Positions 45,260 to 55,299 are shown, numbered from the stretch's first letter. The stretch: DNA of 64,000 bases from Bacteroidales bacterium (GCA_016282015.1 JAEEJS010000001.1:101621-165620), one strand, 5' to 3'. Numbers and translations: made by a program. Notes: a model not told the origin generated them from the letters alone.

Positions 45260-46615
45260 TTATGAATTGTTGACAGTTTTAATTATCTCCTTTACGGTTG
45301 TTATAATTTCATTCAGTTTGTTCTCGCTTTTCGCCTCGCATAAAAACCTCAGATACGGTTCCGTATTCGACGGCCTGATGCTGAGCCACCAGTCGTGATA
45401 GTCTATTCGGTAGCCGTCGAAGTCTAGGAAACTCTCGGGCTTTTCGAGGTTTATGAAATGATCGCGCACGGCGTCCATGGCTTCTTTTTTCTTCTCTATG
45501 GTGAAGTTTATTTCGCCGGAGTTGTAATATCCGCTTATGTCTTTGACTATTTGTGACATTGTCATGCCTCTCCGCTTGAAATCGGCCAGCAGGCGCAGAA
45601 CCAGCAAGGCTGCCATAATGCCGGAGTCGGAGTAGTAGAAATCACGGAAGTAATAATGCCCGGCCAGTTCGCCTCCGAAGCATCCGTCAAGCTCACGTAA
45701 CTTCAGTGCGGCGTATGCGCGTCCCACTCTCCAGGTCACCACTTCTGCACCGTAGAGCCTGCCGAGATATTCCTGTATGGCTCTGGAGGAACGTATGTCC
45801 TGAAGCACTATGCCTTTTTGTTTTTTCTCTCCGAGGAAATAGTTGCCAAGGAAGGCAATGATAAGGTCAGGGGAGATAAACTGTCCTTTTTCGTCTATGA
45901 ATGTTATGCGGTCGGCGTCGCCGTCAAACAGCAGGCCGATGTCGCATTTGTTCTTCAGCACAAGTTCTTTTATCTGCTCCTGATTCTCTGCCTCCAACGG
46001 ATTGGGCTCATGACCCGGGAAACGTCCGTCTAGAGTGTCATTAATATAATAAGGTGAGTCGCCTAGCAGCTGTTTCACGAACAGGTTGGCTGCCCCGTTG
46101 CTGCAGTCTATGCCGACCTTAAGGTTGCTGATGTCGCCCATGAACTGACGTTGGTAGTCGAGATATTCCGAATACACATTGATTTCATTCAAAATGCCTC
46201 TTTGTTTGGCAGTCACTGGCTTGGTGTCCGATTCAACCAGGCTTTCCAGCTTGTTCAGACCGCTGTCGTATCCTACGGGTTTGGCATTTTTAGCACTGAT
46301 TTTCATTCCGTTATGATTTGACGGATTGTGTGAGGCCGTAATCATGACTGAAGCCTCGTAACCGTAGCGTGCCGTAGCCCAGTAAATCATTGGGGTGGTT
46401 GACAGACCCACGCTGTCCACATCTACGCTCCGGTCTCTCAAACCATTGGTGAGGTTTAGGAAAGCAGCGTCCGACGAGAGACGCATGTCGCGGCCCACCA
46501 GAAATTTCTTGGCAGGCAGAATGTCGGGCAGGAAATATCCTATGCGGTAGGCTGTTTCCTCGTTCAGGTCGGTACCCCAAACGCCTCTGATGTCGTATGC
46601 TTTGAATGCCTTCAT
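45260..46615 (-). CDS. manB: Phosphomannomutase/phosphoglucomutase
   Basis: The 451-aa alpha-D-phosphohexomutase has the N-terminal FKAYDIRGVWGTDLNE, the phosphoserine loop TASHNPSNHNGMK, the metal loop FDGDADRITF, the sugar-binding loop GGELAGHYYF and the phosphate loop RPSNTEPYLRF. The GELSGH-type loop fits PMM/PGM enzymes that make mannose-1-P and glucose-1-P for envelope polysaccharides. The start overlaps the stop of mltG by 4 nt. The gene symbol is by family and is not proof of mannose specificity. Confidence 0.9.
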   Translation of the reverse strand: MKAFKAYDIRGVWGTDLNEETAYRIGYFLPDILPAKKFLVGRDMRLSSDAAFLNLTNGLRDRSVDVDSVGLSTTPMIYWATARYGYEASVMITASHNPSNHNGMKISAKNAKPVGYDSGLNKLESLVESDTKPVTAKQRGILNEINVYSEYLDYQRQFMGDISNLKVGIDCSNGAANLFVKQLLGDSPYYINDTLDGRFPGHEPNPLEAENQEQIKELVLKNKCDIGLLFDGDADRITFIDEKGQFISPDLIIAFLGNYFLGEKKQKGIVLQDIRSSRAIQEYLGRLYGAEVVTWRVGRAYAALKLRELDGCFGGELAGHYYFRDFYYSDSGIMAALLVLRLLADFKRRGMTMSQIVKDISGYYNSGEINFTIEKKKEAMDAVRDHFINLEKPESFLDFDGYRIDYHDWWLSIRPSNTEPYLRFLCEAKSENKLNEIITTVKEIIKTVNNS

Positions 46616-47667
46616 TTGTAAATCTTATTATTGTTCAGTGCTTTTCTGTATTTTGCCGCATTGCGGTTGTGCTCTTCTATGTTCCTTGCAAACACATGGT
46701 ATCCCGAAAGGTCATCCTTCGCGCAGAAGTAGAAATACTGATGCTTTTCGGCGTTGAGCACGGCGTCTATGGCCGCTATTGAAGGAATACAGATGGGTCC
46801 TGGCGGCAAGCCTGCGTATTTGTATGTGTTGTAAGGAGAGTCGATTTTCTTGTGAGAGTTAAGCACCCGTCTGATGCTGTAGTCGCCTGTGGCATAGATA
46901 AGGGTGGGGTCGGCCTGCAGTGGCCAGCGCAGCCTCAGTCTGTTAAGGTAAACACCGGCTATGGTCGGCATCTCCGAAGTCTTGGCGGTCTCCCTGTCGA
47001 CTATAGATGCTAGAATGCTTACCTCGCGGGGCGTCAGCTTCTTCTCTTTGGCTTTTTGCTTGCGCGACTCGTTCCAGAACGTACGGTATTCGGCAGCCAT
47101 TCTCGACAGGAAGCCTTCGGCGTCGGTGTTCCAATACAACTGATAGGTGTTTGGAATGAAAGTGGCGGCATCTATGGTGTCGCAGGCGTTGATGGCCTCG
47201 ATTATGGATGTGGAGTCGGCCTCTATCTGCTTGCTGACACGTCCCGCCAGATGTGCTACACTGCGGAGATTGTTGAAAACCACCTTCACCGGAGTCTGGT
47301 GACCGTAACGCAGCATGGTGTTCAATTCCTGGTTGTTCATGCCGTCGCTCAGCACATAGCGTCCGGGATGCACGTCTTCGGGATAGCCGGTGCGTTGGGC
47401 AAGCCAATTGAAGGCTCTCTTGTTTTTCAGAACACCCAATGAATTTATTTCATTCTTAACATATTGGTAATCAGAGCCTGTCGGGATGTACAACGACACG
47501 TCTTTGCCATCTGGAGTCTTGATGATAGGACTGTATAGATAAAAGTAATATCTCAACAATACAGCTATGGCAATCAGTATTATCACGCCCAAAATGCCGA
47601 AAACAGACCGTCTTGCCCTGCGGTTTTTATTCCTATTGATATTATATGTCTGTCTAATGCCTGTCAT
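46612..47667 (-). CDS. mltG: Endolytic murein transglycosylase MltG
   Basis: The 351-aa inner-membrane protein has a basic N-terminus (KNRRARRSVFG), one membrane helix (~residues 25-45) and the YceG domain in the periplasm. The catalytic Glu lies in SILASIVDRET, and AGVYLNRLRLRWPLQADPTLIYA and YKYAGLPPGPICIPSIAAIDAVL are family signatures. It cleaves nascent glycan strands and sets their length. In operon after the acetyltransferase gene (one-base overlap) and before manB. Confidence 0.93.
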   Translation of the reverse strand: MTGIRQTYNINRNKNRRARRSVFGILGVIILIAIAVLLRYYFYLYSPIIKTPDGKDVSLYIPTGSDYQYVKNEINSLGVLKNKRAFNWLAQRTGYPEDVHPGRYVLSDGMNNQELNTMLRYGHQTPVKVVFNNLRSVAHLAGRVSKQIEADSTSIIEAINACDTIDAATFIPNTYQLYWNTDAEGFLSRMAAEYRTFWNESRKQKAKEKKLTPREVSILASIVDRETAKTSEMPTIAGVYLNRLRLRWPLQADPTLIYATGDYSIRRVLNSHKKIDSPYNTYKYAGLPPGPICIPSIAAIDAVLNAEKHQYFYFCAKDDLSGYHVFARNIEEHNRNAAKYRKALNNNKIYK

Positions 47668-48191
47668 TATTTTATGTTGATAAGCTGATATTCAATCTGG
47701 TCGAGATAGCCTTCGTTTGTCTTATACCATTGTTTCCTGATGCCGCAGCGTTCAAACCCCAGCGATTCAAATAGCAGAATGCTTTCTATGTTGTTGGCAA
47801 GGGTATAGATATAAAGCTGGTTGAGCAGCAAAATGTTAAAACAATAGTCTTTCAAAAGCTCTACGGCCTGTTTGGCATAACCCTGACGGCGACAGTCCTT
47901 GTCAATGAGTATGCCTATGCCGGCGCGTCCGTTGAAACTGTCGTAGTCGTAAATGTCTATGCATCCGACGGCCTTTTTGTCGTCCAGTCGTTCTATCATC
48001 AGGCGAAGCTGTCGCTCTGATGTGAGATCGTTGTTGCTCATCAGGAAAGTCTGGATCTGATGCATGGAGTAGGGCACGGTGGTCTCGCTCACACGCCAGA
48101 TGTCGGTGTCGTTTTCCCAGCGGTAGATGACTTCGGCATCGTTTGGTTCCGCCACGCGCAATGCTATGTTTTCGTTTTTAATGAACATCAT
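47667..48191 (-). CDS. GNAT-family N-acetyltransferase
   Basis: The 174-aa protein has the RimJ/RimL-like acetyltransferase fold: N-terminal IALRVAEPNDAEVIYRWEND, beta4 AVGCIDIYDYDS and the acetyl-CoA loop DKDCRRQGYAKQAVELL. A C-terminal IESILLFESLGFERCGIRKQ follows. Possible substrates are protein N-termini, amino sugars or small molecules; none can be chosen from the sequence. Translation is coupled to dapF (ATG overlaps its stop; a second ATG follows immediately) and to mltG (TAATG). Confidence 0.88.
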   Translation of the reverse strand: MMFIKNENIALRVAEPNDAEVIYRWENDTDIWRVSETTVPYSMHQIQTFLMSNNDLTSERQLRLMIERLDDKKAVGCIDIYDYDSFNGRAGIGILIDKDCRRQGYAKQAVELLKDYCFNILLLNQLYIYTLANNIESILLFESLGFERCGIRKQWYKTNEGYLDQIEYQLINIK

Positions 48192-48994
48192 TTCGATAAG
48201 ATAAATTCTCCGTCGAACACATGGGTGGCCGGCCCGGAAAGCACAATGTTTCGGAATGCCTTGCCGTCACGTTTGAAGCGGACGTTGAGGGTTGCAAGGG
48301 TGGTGCGTATGTCGATGTTGTCGCCGCCGAACCACAGTGAGGCGGCGATTGCGGAAGCTGTCACTCCGGTTCCGCAAGCCAAAGTCTCGTCTTCAACGCC
48401 CCGTTCAAAGGTGCGTATGTTATATTTGCCGTCTATAAGTTCCATAAAGTCGACGTTCACTCCGTCTTTGGACACGCTCTTGTCATGCCTGATTGCCGCA
48501 CCCTGTTTTCTTACGTCGTAATTCCACAGATCGCTGACTCTGGTGACATAATGCGGCGAGCCTGTGTTGATGAGGAGACGGTTGTCGTCCAAATCGAAAC
48601 TTTCTATGTCGCGCATGGTGATTGACACGGTGTATTCGTTGTCGGAATCTTTGGTGACCAAGGCTTTGTGGACGCCGTCTATGGCTTCGTATTCGGTGTT
48701 CTGCGAGGCAACGCCTTCTTCGACGGCAAAGGCCGACACGCAACGTCCGCCGTTACCGCAGAAGGTGCTTTCATGGCCGTCACAATTGTAATATTTCATC
48801 CTGAAAGCATAATTCCCGGAAGGCAATATCATGATCAGACCGTCGGCTCCTACGCCTGTGCGACGGTCGCAAATCCGCAAAACATCATCGTCGGTCAGAC
48901 TGACAGGTGATTTAATGGCATTTATCATGACAAAATCATTGCCTGCGCCATGATATTTGCTGAATTTAATACGTTGAGTGTCAATAGTATGCAT
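48188..48994 (-). CDS. dapF: Diaminopimelate epimerase
   Basis: The 268-aa PLP-independent racemase converts LL- to meso-diaminopimelate for lysine and peptidoglycan. Both catalytic cysteines are present, one in HESTFCGNGGRCV and one in ETLACGTGVTASA. GAGNDFVMINA near the N-terminus is the family start. First gene of a seven-gene operon running to recR that is rich in peptidoglycan and envelope functions. The upstream region has only a weak -7 match (CTATTTTG, 49025-49018). Confidence 0.95.
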   Translation of the reverse strand: MHTIDTQRIKFSKYHGAGNDFVMINAIKSPVSLTDDDVLRICDRRTGVGADGLIMILPSGNYAFRMKYYNCDGHESTFCGNGGRCVSAFAVEEGVASQNTEYEAIDGVHKALVTKDSDNEYTVSITMRDIESFDLDDNRLLINTGSPHYVTRVSDLWNYDVRKQGAAIRHDKSVSKDGVNVDFMELIDGKYNIRTFERGVEDETLACGTGVTASAIAASLWFGGDNIDIRTTLATLNVRFKRDGKAFRNIVLSGPATHVFDGEFILSK

Positions 48995-49130
48995 AATTAT
49001 TAGAAAATTCTTGTCATCAAAATAGCTTTGGCAAGAAATTTGATGTAAAAATAGAAATAATTTTTGAAAATAAGATAAGATTTTTAAAAATTTGGCGTTA
49101 TAGTCTTAAGAAACTTAAAAAACATTTAAA

Positions 49131-50480
49131 ATGAAAAAGGCATTGTTTTTATTTGGGATTTTGTGTGTAGCTCTTACAAGCAGAGCACAGGTTGATTTTA
49201 CGGTGGCAGCAGAGAAGTCGGTCAATGCTGTCGTTCACATTCGTACGGAAATTGTCACAAGCAACACTTATTACGATTTCTTCGGTTCATTCCTCGAACA
49301 ATTATACGGCAATAGGATTCAGGTTCCTGACAATGTGTCAGTTGGTTTCGGCTCGGGTGTCGTTATCTCATCGGACGGTTATATAGTGACTAACAATCAC
49401 GTGGTTGAAGGAGCCCGGAAAATTGAGGTCACATTCAACGACAAGCACAAGAGGGAGGCTGAGATTGTAGGAACAGACCCGACCACCGATATAGCTTTGA
49501 TTAAAGTTGACGCCAAGGGTTTGGAACATCTCACTTTCGGCGATTCGGACAAGGTTCGCGTAGGTGAGTGGGTGTTGGCAGTGGGTAACCCGTTCAATCT
49601 CACTTCAACAGTGACAGCAGGCATAGTCAGCGCCAAGGCCCGTAACATCAACATCTTGGGCGCAGGCACTATAGAGTCGTTCATACAGACCGACGCGGCA
49701 GTGAACCCTGGTAACAGTGGCGGAGCATTGGTCAACACCAAGGGTGACCTTATCGGCATCAATGCAGCAATAGCCTCGCGCACAGGCAGCTACGAGGGTT
49801 ATTCATTCGCTATTCCTTCTAATATAGCTAAGAAAGTGGTTGAAGACTTCCTGCTTTACGGCTCGCTGCAACGCGCATATTTGGGCATAGTCTCTGCTGA
49901 AATCACCGAAGAGTTGGCCGGAAATATGAATCTGGAAGTGCTGTCAGGCGTGTATGTGGAAGACGTCTTTGATGGAGGAGCGGCACAGAAAGCCGGTCTT
50001 AAGAAAGGCGACGTCATATTGAGTATCAATGACATAACTATAGATACAAGAGCTCAGCTCATTGGAGCCATAGGCCAGTTCAGACCGGGCGACAAAGTGG
50101 TGGTGAAGGTGATGAGAGGCGACAAGGAATACAATCTGAACGTCACTTTAGCCAACATGCACGGCACAGACAGCATTGTTAAAGGCGGATATTCGTTCTA
50201 CAACGAACAGCTCGGACTGGTGCTTGAACCTCTGTCACAGGAACAGAAAAACTCCATCAAAAAGAATTACGGCCTTAGGATAGTTGAGGTTAAAGACGGA
50301 GTTTTCAAGAGAAAAGGACTGAATAACGACTATATCATTCTGACAGTCAACAACCAGAAGGTCAGTAACGAACAGGAGTTGAATACAGCCATGAGCAACA
50401 GCCGTAACGGCAAGATGCGTATAGAAATGACAGACACTGGTGGAGAGTTCTTGACAATATTTGAATTCTACAACAGATAA
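49131..50480 (+). CDS. HtrA/DegQ-family periplasmic serine protease
   Basis: The 449-aa protein has a signal peptide (KKALFLFGILCVALTSRAQ). The trypsin-like domain has the triad His in VTNNHVVEGA, Asp in PTTDIALIKVD and Ser in VNPGNSGGALV. Two PDZ domains follow (residues ~255-340, with GVYVEDVFDGGAAQKAGLKKGD; ~360-449). HtrA proteases degrade or refold damaged envelope proteins. It lies 13 nt upstream of the primary sigma factor gene in the same direction, so the two may share a transcript. The preceding 136 nt contain only an imperfect -7 match. Confidence 0.93.
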   Translation: MKKALFLFGILCVALTSRAQVDFTVAAEKSVNAVVHIRTEIVTSNTYYDFFGSFLEQLYGNRIQVPDNVSVGFGSGVVISSDGYIVTNNHVVEGARKIEVTFNDKHKREAEIVGTDPTTDIALIKVDAKGLEHLTFGDSDKVRVGEWVLAVGNPFNLTSTVTAGIVSAKARNINILGAGTIESFIQTDAAVNPGNSGGALVNTKGDLIGINAAIASRTGSYEGYSFAIPSNIAKKVVEDFLLYGSLQRAYLGIVSAEITEELAGNMNLEVLSGVYVEDVFDGGAAQKAGLKKGDVILSINDITIDTRAQLIGAIGQFRPGDKVVVKVMRGDKEYNLNVTLANMHGTDSIVKGGYSFYNEQLGLVLEPLSQEQKNSIKKNYGLRIVEVKDGVFKRKGLNNDYIILTVNNQKVSNEQELNTAMSNSRNGKMRIEMTDTGGEFLTIFEFYNR

Positions 50481-50493
50481 AAAACAATATATT

Positions 50494-51360
50494 ATGAGAC
50501 AATTAAAGATTTCAAAATCAATCACCAACCGCGAGCAGGGCGCTCTCGACAAGTACCTCGCCGACATAGCGAAGGAGCCTATGATATCGCCCGACGAGGA
50601 GGTGGAGCTTGCACAGAAAATCAAGATGGGCGACCAGATCGCTCTCGACCGTCTGGTGCGTGCCAACCTGCGTTTCGTGGTATCGGTGGCCAAACAGTAT
50701 CAGAACCAGGGCCTGAGTCTGGCCGACCTCATCAATGAGGGTAATGTCGGACTTATCAAGGCAGCGCAGCGTTTTGACGAGACCAAGGGATTCAAATTCA
50801 TCTCCTATGCAGTGTGGTGGATACGTCAGGCCATATTGCAGGCAGTGGCGGAGCAGTCGCGCATGGTGCGTCTTCCTCTCAACCAGGTGGGGCTTCTCAG
50901 CAGAGTCAAGAAGACAGCTTCATATCTGGAACAGCTTTACCAGCGCAAGCCGACCATGAAAGAGATAGCCGATGAAATGGATATGCCTGTGGAGAAAGTG
51001 GAGTATATCATGAAAATCAATTCAAAAGAGGTTTCAATGGATGCTCCCGTGGCCAGCGATGACGACCTGGCTTTCATAGACACCGTGGTTCCTGAGGACA
51101 ACGATAACGCTGACAGCCGCATAGCGTCCGAGACCGAGTCGGCCGAGATCAAGCGTTCATTGTCGGTTCTCAACGAGAAGGAACGTCAGGTCATTATCTA
51201 TTATTTCGGTCTTGACTCAAACAAGAGTTACACTCTGGAGGAGATAGGCTACCAGATGGACATGACACGTGAACGTGTGCGTCAGGTGAAGGATAAGGCA
51301 TTGAAAAAACTGAGAACCCGCTCCAAAAAAAGCCTTCTCAACGTCTATATGGATGAATAA
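50494..51360 (+). CDS. rpoD: Primary sigma factor (RpoD/SigA, Bacteroidota sigma-ABfr type)
   Basis: The 288-aa protein starts directly with region 1.2 (REQGALDKYLADIAKEPMISPDEEVELAQKI) and lacks region 1.1, as the Bacteroidota primary sigma does. Region 2 has ANLRFVVSVAKQYQNQGLSLADLINEGNVGLIKAAQRFD and WWIRQAI; region 3 follows. The region 4 helix-turn-helix is YTLEEIGYQMDMTRERVRQVKDKALKKLR. It directs polymerase to TTTG/TAnnTTTG promoters, the type seen throughout this window. The ATG at 50494 is chosen; an in-frame TTG at 50461 would lie inside the protease gene. Confidence 0.96.
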   Translation: MRQLKISKSITNREQGALDKYLADIAKEPMISPDEEVELAQKIKMGDQIALDRLVRANLRFVVSVAKQYQNQGLSLADLINEGNVGLIKAAQRFDETKGFKFISYAVWWIRQAILQAVAEQSRMVRLPLNQVGLLSRVKKTASYLEQLYQRKPTMKEIADEMDMPVEKVEYIMKINSKEVSMDAPVASDDDLAFIDTVVPEDNDNADSRIASETESAEIKRSLSVLNEKERQVIIYYFGLDSNKSYTLEEIGYQMDMTRERVRQVKDKALKKLRTRSKKSLLNVYMDE

Positions 51361-51389
51361 GACTGACAGGTTATAAATTTTAGTCAAGG

Positions 51390-51421
51390 TTGCAGAGTTA
51401 TCATCTTTTTTTGTAACTTTG
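51390..51421 (+). promoter_or_regulatory. Promoter of yidC-aroK
   Basis: The -33 TTG at 51390-51392 and the -7 TAACTTTG at 51414-51421 are 21 nt apart, with the ATG 24 nt further. Confidence 0.75.
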
Positions 51422-51445
51422 CAACCGTTTTTTTAAGAAAGAAGT

Positions 51446-53374
51446 ATGAATAAAAATTCGCTAATCGGCATCATCCTTATTATCGGAATACTTGTGGGAT
51501 GGATGATTTGGTCAACACCTTCAAAAGAAGAGATCGCACGTCAGAGACATATTCAGGACTCTATTATCAAGGCCAACAGAGCCCGCTACATTGAAGACTC
51601 CATACATTTGGCGGAGGTTCAGAAGCAGGCCGAGATGGCTCAGACACAGAACAACCAGGCTGCAGCAGTCTCGGTTTCGCGCGACAAATATGGCGTTTTC
51701 ACCACAACAGCAGAAGGTGAGGAGAAAGATTATATACTTGAAAACGACGTCTTGAAACTTACAGTTTCTTCAAAAGGCGCATACGTCAAGACAGTACAGC
51801 TGAAAGATTACAGAACTTGGGACTCACTTCCGCTGATAGGATTCGACGAGAATACCACACGTTTTGGAGTGTCATTCTTCGCGGCCAACAGATATGTCAC
51901 CACCAGCGACCTTTATTTCAAGCCGTTCCTCAACGGTTATGAATATGACGGTGAAGCCAGCCTCGTGGTGAAAGACAAACCATTGGTGTTCAGCCTGAGA
52001 GCCTATGCCGACGATAACACCGATAATCTTAACCTTAGCGAATACATAGAGTTTACTTATACTCTGACAAAGGATGAGTATATGGTCGATTTCGATGTGA
52101 AGACCATCAACATGAAGGATATCATCGGAGCGAGCACCAACTTCGTCACCATCGACTGGTATGCCGACATTCTGAAACAGGAGAAGGCTGTTGACCGTTT
52201 TAACGGTTCAAATGTCTACTACAGAATAAACAACAGCGATGTGGAATCGCTCAGCGGCGACCGTGGCGGTGAGAAAGACGGAGAGAAAGACATTCGCAGC
52301 AACATCAAATGGCTGTCGTTCAAACAGCGTTTCTTCAGCTATTCGTTGATTTCAAAGGATTTCTTCAATTCAGCCATGGTAGGCATGAAGACCGACTATA
52401 AACAGAACAACCCGCGTTACCTGAAGACCATGTACGCCTCGGTCGATGTGCCTTTTGACGGTTTCAAGGCCGACAACCACCTGCCGATGCAGTTCTACTT
52501 CGGCCCTAACAGCTTGAAGATTTTGGATAAATACGACATCGGACTCGACAAGCAGATTCCTCTGGGCGGTAAACTCGTGGGCTGGATCAACAGATTGATT
52601 GTTGTCAACGTGTTCAACTGGCTCGGAAGCTATGGCTGGAATTACGGTATAGTGATTCTGGTGCTGACACTCATCATCAAGATATGCCTTATGCCGTTTG
52701 CATACAAGTCGTATCTTTCAACAGCCAAAATGCGTGTGCTGAAGCCTGAAATCGACGAGATTAACGCCAAGTTCCCGGACGAGAAGGACAATATGAAGAA
52801 ACAGCAGGCTATTATGGATCTCTACAAGAGAGCCGGTGCAAGTCCTACATCCGGATGCTTGCCTATGTTGCTGCAGCTGCCAATCTTGTGGGCTATATTC
52901 CGTTTCTTCCCGGCCAGTATAGAGTTGCGTCAGCAGCCATTCCTCTGGGCCGACGACCTCTCGACTTACGACAGCATTCTCGACCTTGGCTTCAATATCC
53001 CGTTCTATGGTGACCACGTCAGTTTGTTCACCTTGCTGATGACAATCACCACCATACTCTACACCTACATCAACAACAAGCAGATGGCTGCCACTCAGCA
53101 GCAGGGTATGAAGGGAATGAAGATCATGATGTACCTGATGCCTATCATGTTCCTCGGACTGTTCAACAGCTATTCAGCCGGTCTGAGCTATTACTACATG
53201 CTGGTGAACATCATCACCTTCCTGCAGATGTATCTGTTCAGAGTGTTCCTCGATGACGACAAACTTCGCAAGCAGATTGAGTTGGCAAAGCAGAAACCTG
53301 TCAAGAAGTCAGGCTTCCAGAAGCGTCTGGAGGAAATGCAGAAGCAGCAACAGCAAATGCAGCGCCGCAAATAA
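51446..53374 (+). CDS. yidC: Membrane protein insertase YidC
   Basis: The 642-aa protein has an N-terminal signal anchor (SLIGIILIIGILVGWMIW). A large periplasmic beta-sandwich domain (~residues 80-370) and a C-terminal insertase core of five helices follow; LGSYGWNYGIVILVLTLIIKICLMPFAYKSY starts the core. A Gln- and basic-rich tail (EEMQKQQQQMQRRK) probably contacts the ribosome. It inserts and folds inner-membrane proteins with or without SecYEG. Its stop overlaps the aroK start by one base. Confidence 0.95.
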   Translation: MNKNSLIGIILIIGILVGWMIWSTPSKEEIARQRHIQDSIIKANRARYIEDSIHLAEVQKQAEMAQTQNNQAAAVSVSRDKYGVFTTTAEGEEKDYILENDVLKLTVSSKGAYVKTVQLKDYRTWDSLPLIGFDENTTRFGVSFFAANRYVTTSDLYFKPFLNGYEYDGEASLVVKDKPLVFSLRAYADDNTDNLNLSEYIEFTYTLTKDEYMVDFDVKTINMKDIIGASTNFVTIDWYADILKQEKAVDRFNGSNVYYRINNSDVESLSGDRGGEKDGEKDIRSNIKWLSFKQRFFSYSLISKDFFNSAMVGMKTDYKQNNPRYLKTMYASVDVPFDGFKADNHLPMQFYFGPNSLKILDKYDIGLDKQIPLGGKLVGWINRLIVVNVFNWLGSYGWNYGIVILVLTLIIKICLMPFAYKSYLSTAKMRVLKPEIDEINAKFPDEKDNMKKQQAIMDLYKRAGASPTSGCLPMLLQLPILWAIFRFFPASIELRQQPFLWADDLSTYDSILDLGFNIPFYGDHVSLFTLLMTITTILYTYINNKQMAATQQQGMKGMKIMMYLMPIMFLGLFNSYSAGLSYYYMLVNIITFLQMYLFRVFLDDDKLRKQIELAKQKPVKKSGFQKRLEEMQKQQQQMQRRK

Positions 53375-53889
53375 TGATCCCCGACAGGATATACATCATC
53401 GGCTATATGTGCTCCGGGAAGTCGTCGATTTCACGGAAAGTGGCGGCACGCTTGGGCTATGAGGCATACGACACCGATGATATGTTCGAGGAGAAATACC
53501 ATATCTGCGTTCAGGATTTCTTCGATAAGTACGGAGAAGACTATTTCCGCAAGTTTGAGTCGGAGATATTAAAGAAAACAGGCGAGCTTCACCATATAGT
53601 GGTATCCACAGGTGGGGGCACGCCTTGTTTTTTCGACAATATGCAATGGATGAACGAGAACGGTGTCACCGTTTTTGTGAAAGTCAACCCCATAACATCC
53701 TATCACCGCATCACCATGGCCAAGCGCAAGCGCCCTCTGGTGATTGGCAAGACGGCCGATGAACTGCGGGATTTCGTTGTACAGCATTACAATTCACGCC
53801 TGCCTATATATGAGCAGTCGCTCATCACCGTAAAAGGTGAGGATGTGAATATTGACGAGATAATTCAGAAATTAACGGAGCTCGAGTAA
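53374..53889 (+). CDS. aroK: Shikimate kinase
   Basis: The 171-aa P-loop kinase phosphorylates shikimate at O3. It has Walker A GYMCSGKSS, the DxD-type shikimate/Mg site AYDTDDMFE, the Arg-containing FRKFE, the glycine triplet STGGGTPC, the lid Arg in KRKRPLV and the adenine-side Arg in NSRLPIYE. It is translationally coupled to yidC. The 3' end overlaps the opposing rlmD gene by 18 nt. Confidence 0.94.
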   Translation: MIPDRIYIIGYMCSGKSSISRKVAARLGYEAYDTDDMFEEKYHICVQDFFDKYGEDYFRKFESEILKKTGELHHIVVSTGGGTPCFFDNMQWMNENGVTVFVKVNPITSYHRITMAKRKRPLVIGKTADELRDFVVQHYNSRLPIYEQSLITVKGEDVNIDEIIQKLTELE

Positions 53890-55299
53890 CACCACGTTCT
53901 CCACATGCTGAGTGTGAGGGAACATGTCGACCGGCTGCACTGCCTTCACGGCGTAGCAGTCGTCCAGCATCTGCAGGTCGCGGGCCTGAGTGGCCGGATT
54001 ACAGCTCACGTAGACTATCTTCTTAGCCTTGATTTTCTTCAGCTGTTCGATAACTTTGTCCGCCATGCCTGCGCGAGGCGGGTCAGTCACTATGAAATCG
54101 GGCTTGCCGTGCTCGGCAATGAATTCGTCGGTGAGCACCTTGGCCATGTCACCGGCAAAGAACTCAGTGTTATCGATATTGTTGAACTTTTCGTTTATCT
54201 TAGCGTCGACTATGGCTTCCTCCACGTATTCTATGCCCACCACACGCTTCACAAAACGTGAGAAATATAAGGCGATTGTGCCTGTGCCCGTGTAGAGGTC
54301 GTACATCAATTCATCGCCTTTGACGTCGGCCAGGTCGAAAGCGGTTTTGTAAAGACGCTCCGCCTGGTAAACGTTGGTCTGGAAAAATGAAACCGGCCCG
54401 ACACGGAACTTCAAATCCTCAAAGCCCGGACGTGGTGACTGCATTGTTTCCACCAGATAAGGCTCGCCTTTGAGGCATTCGAACGGCAGGTCGGATATAG
54501 TGTCGTTGAATTTGGAGTTGATTACCAGCATCAGTGAGACAATCTGCGGGAACTTGGCCGAAAGGGCAGGGATGAGCTCGTTACGGACTATGTCGTTCTC
54601 CTCGTTGATGATGAGTATCACCATAAACTCGCCCTTTCCGTTGCAGCGGATTATTACATTGCGCATGGTACCCTGATGGGCTCTCACGTTGTGGTATGAG
54701 AGCTTGTGCTGCATGGTGAAGTCCTTGATGAAAAGACGTATCTCGTTTGACGGGTCGGCCTGAAGGTAGCAATGCTCTATGTCTATGACACGGTCGAACA
54801 AGCCCGGCAGATGGTAGCCGAAGCCTTTGCAGTCTTCCTCGGTGTAGGTGCCTGCTGGAGCTCCGTCTGTGAGCCACTTGCGGTTGGAGAAGCTGTATTC
54901 GAGTTTGTTACGATAGTAAAACTGTTTCTCGCATCCCAGAATCGGTCTTATTTCGGGATATTCCACCTTGGCAATGCGGTCGAAGTTGTCCTTGACCTGC
55001 TTCTGCTTGTAAAACAGCTGCCACTGATAGTCGAGATGCTGCCATTTGCAGCCTCCACACAGACCGAAGTGCTGGCAAACCGGCTTCACTCGTTTGTCCG
55101 ATTCCTTCTTGATATTGATGATTTTGCCGTCGAAGCAATTCGATTTCTTTTTGAACACCTGAATGTCGACTATGTCGCCGGGAGCTCCGAACGGGATAAA
55201 CACAACTTTCTCTTCTGGCTTGGCTATGCTCATGCCTTCAGCTCCGGCGTCAATGATCTCGACGTCTTCTATGTATTGCGGTTGCTTCACTCTTTTCAT
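53872..55299 (-). CDS. rlmD: 23S rRNA (uracil-C5)-methyltransferase, RlmD/TrmA family
   Basis: The 475-aa enzyme has an N-terminal TRAM RNA-binding domain (EIIDAGAEGMSIAKPEEKVVFIPFGAPGD). Four cysteines for an iron-sulfur cluster lie in CQHFGLCGGCKWQH plus a later Cys. An AdoMet domain (MYDLYTGTGTIALYFS) and the catalytic Cys loop YVSCNPATQARDL follow. The family adds m5U at position 1939 (RlmD) or 747/54 of other RNAs; the cluster supports the RlmC/RlmD side. The ATG at 55299 is chosen because a -7 promoter box lies immediately upstream, which excludes the longer open frame to 55419. Confidence 0.9.
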   Translation of the reverse strand: MKRVKQPQYIEDVEIIDAGAEGMSIAKPEEKVVFIPFGAPGDIVDIQVFKKKSNCFDGKIINIKKESDKRVKPVCQHFGLCGGCKWQHLDYQWQLFYKQKQVKDNFDRIAKVEYPEIRPILGCEKQFYYRNKLEYSFSNRKWLTDGAPAGTYTEEDCKGFGYHLPGLFDRVIDIEHCYLQADPSNEIRLFIKDFTMQHKLSYHNVRAHQGTMRNVIIRCNGKGEFMVILIINEENDIVRNELIPALSAKFPQIVSLMLVINSKFNDTISDLPFECLKGEPYLVETMQSPRPGFEDLKFRVGPVSFFQTNVYQAERLYKTAFDLADVKGDELMYDLYTGTGTIALYFSRFVKRVVGIEYVEEAIVDAKINEKFNNIDNTEFFAGDMAKVLTDEFIAEHGKPDFIVTDPPRAGMADKVIEQLKKIKAKKIVYVSCNPATQARDLQMLDDCYAVKAVQPVDMFPHTQHVENVVLLELR